Of a DNA stretch of 64,000 nt, positions 63,787-64,000 are shown one piece after another. Positions within the stretch are counted from its first letter, which is position 1. The number at the start of each line of letters is the position of its first letter. The DNA is from Sporosarcina gallistercoris (GTDB lineage: Bacteria > Bacillota > Bacilli > Bacillales_A > Planococcaceae), in contig NZ_JACSQY010000008.1 in the NCBI RefSeq assembly GCF_014836415.1, positions 62,001-126,000 of the forward strand, in the 5' to 3' direction. The translations under genes and the position numbers were made by a program. A model generated the notes under the pieces. That model searched no databases. It had not been told where the DNA came from and saw nothing but the letters and a program-made list of their open reading frames with translations.

Positions 63787-64000
63787 TCACCTTTCTGCTT
63801 TCAGTTCCAGTATGGTATCTCGCAGTTCAGCTGCACGTTCGAAATCGAGTGCTTTCGCTGATTCTTTCATTTCTTTTTCAAGCGATGCCAGCAATGTCAT
63901 TTTTTCTTCTTTCGTTAACTTCTTGCCTTCCGTCACTTTATCCACAAAGGAGAGGGTTTCTTCTGCAGTCTGTGTTGCACGGATGACATCGCGTATTCCT
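63787..64000 (-). CDS. uvrB: UvrB C-terminal end (partial)
   Basis: The last 70 or so codons of UvrB, continuing beyond the right edge. The C-terminal UVR helical domain that contacts UvrC is readable ([20 protein letters not shown], then [18 protein letters not shown] and TGA). It is the first gene of the uvrB-uvrA unit. Confidence 0.93.
   Translation of the reverse strand, partial: GIRDVIRATQTAEETLSFVDKVTEGKKLTKEEKMTLLASLEKEMKESAKALDFERAAELRDTILELKAER

Overview
The window is chromosomal DNA of a low-to-moderate G+C, endospore-forming Bacillota. Family content and gene order fit the Planococcaceae, most likely Sporosarcina or a close relative. The genus is an inference: gene order (cggR-gapA-pgk-tpiA-gpmI-eno; clpP-tRNA-crh-whiA-yvcK-rapZ-yvcI-trxB; lgt-hprK-yvlB-uvrA-uvrB) and protein wording match Bacillus relatives, while the tmRNA tag, spore collagen-like proteins and intergenic repeats differ from B. 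subtilis.

Layout. 1-4.2 kb: the 5' tip of a fadN-like beta-oxidation gene with a FadR-type operator, a YdbP-like thioredoxin, two STAS-domain (stressosome-type) genes, a C39-like protease, a 5'-3' exonuclease and a low-complexity surface-type protein. 4.3-4.6 kb: a 40-bp tandem repeat. 4.7-10.8 kb: a giant secreted M60-type metalloprotease with carbohydrate-binding modules, preceded by a c-di-GMP-I (GEMM) riboswitch and a terminator. 10.8-20.1 kb: sigma-B-type stress gene, chemoreceptor, DUF2165/DUF4177 pair, VTC polyphosphate polymerase with its DUF4956 partner, an SDR dehydrogenase, a small SASP-like protein and lipoteichoic acid synthase.

20.4-33.5 kb is an accessory region ending at the 3' end of ssrA (tmRNA). 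It carries ssrA 3' fragments at 20433, 22534 and (inverted) 32803. It encodes almost only defence-type genes: a HEPN-motif protein with a 55-aa companion, McrC and McrB (McrB with a large EVE-like insertion inside its AAA+ motor), an SRA-HNH modification-dependent endonuclease, a small zinc-ribbon protein, and a 1194-aa single-chain type IIG restriction-modification enzyme. Two near-identical 74-bp palindromic repeats flank the McrBC/SRA-HNH/zinc-ribbon cassette. No integrase or transposase gene is visible, so the island looks decayed or passively mobile.

33.4-45.2 kb: ssrA, smpB, rnr, est, secG, then the glycolytic operon with a CggR operator in front of cggR. 45.2-48.2 kb: glutaredoxin-like protein, TPM and LemA membrane proteins, a cysteine-rich collagen-like protein and tRNA-Arg(CCG). 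48.3-64 kb: clpP with a CtsR operator, then a long minus-strand housekeeping block (crh, whiA, yvcK/glmR, rapZ, Nudix, trxB, TPR protein, acetyltransferase, ppaX, yvoD, lgt, hprK, yvlB, uvrA, end of uvrB).

The housekeeping parts cooperate in trans-translation and RNA decay (ssrA, smpB, rnr), carbon flow and catabolite control (gapA operon, CggR, Crh, HprK, YvcK), stress response (CtsR-clpP, sigma-B-type genes) and DNA repair (uvrAB). Start codons were adjusted where ribosome-binding sites and family lengths required it (TTG or CTG for several genes).
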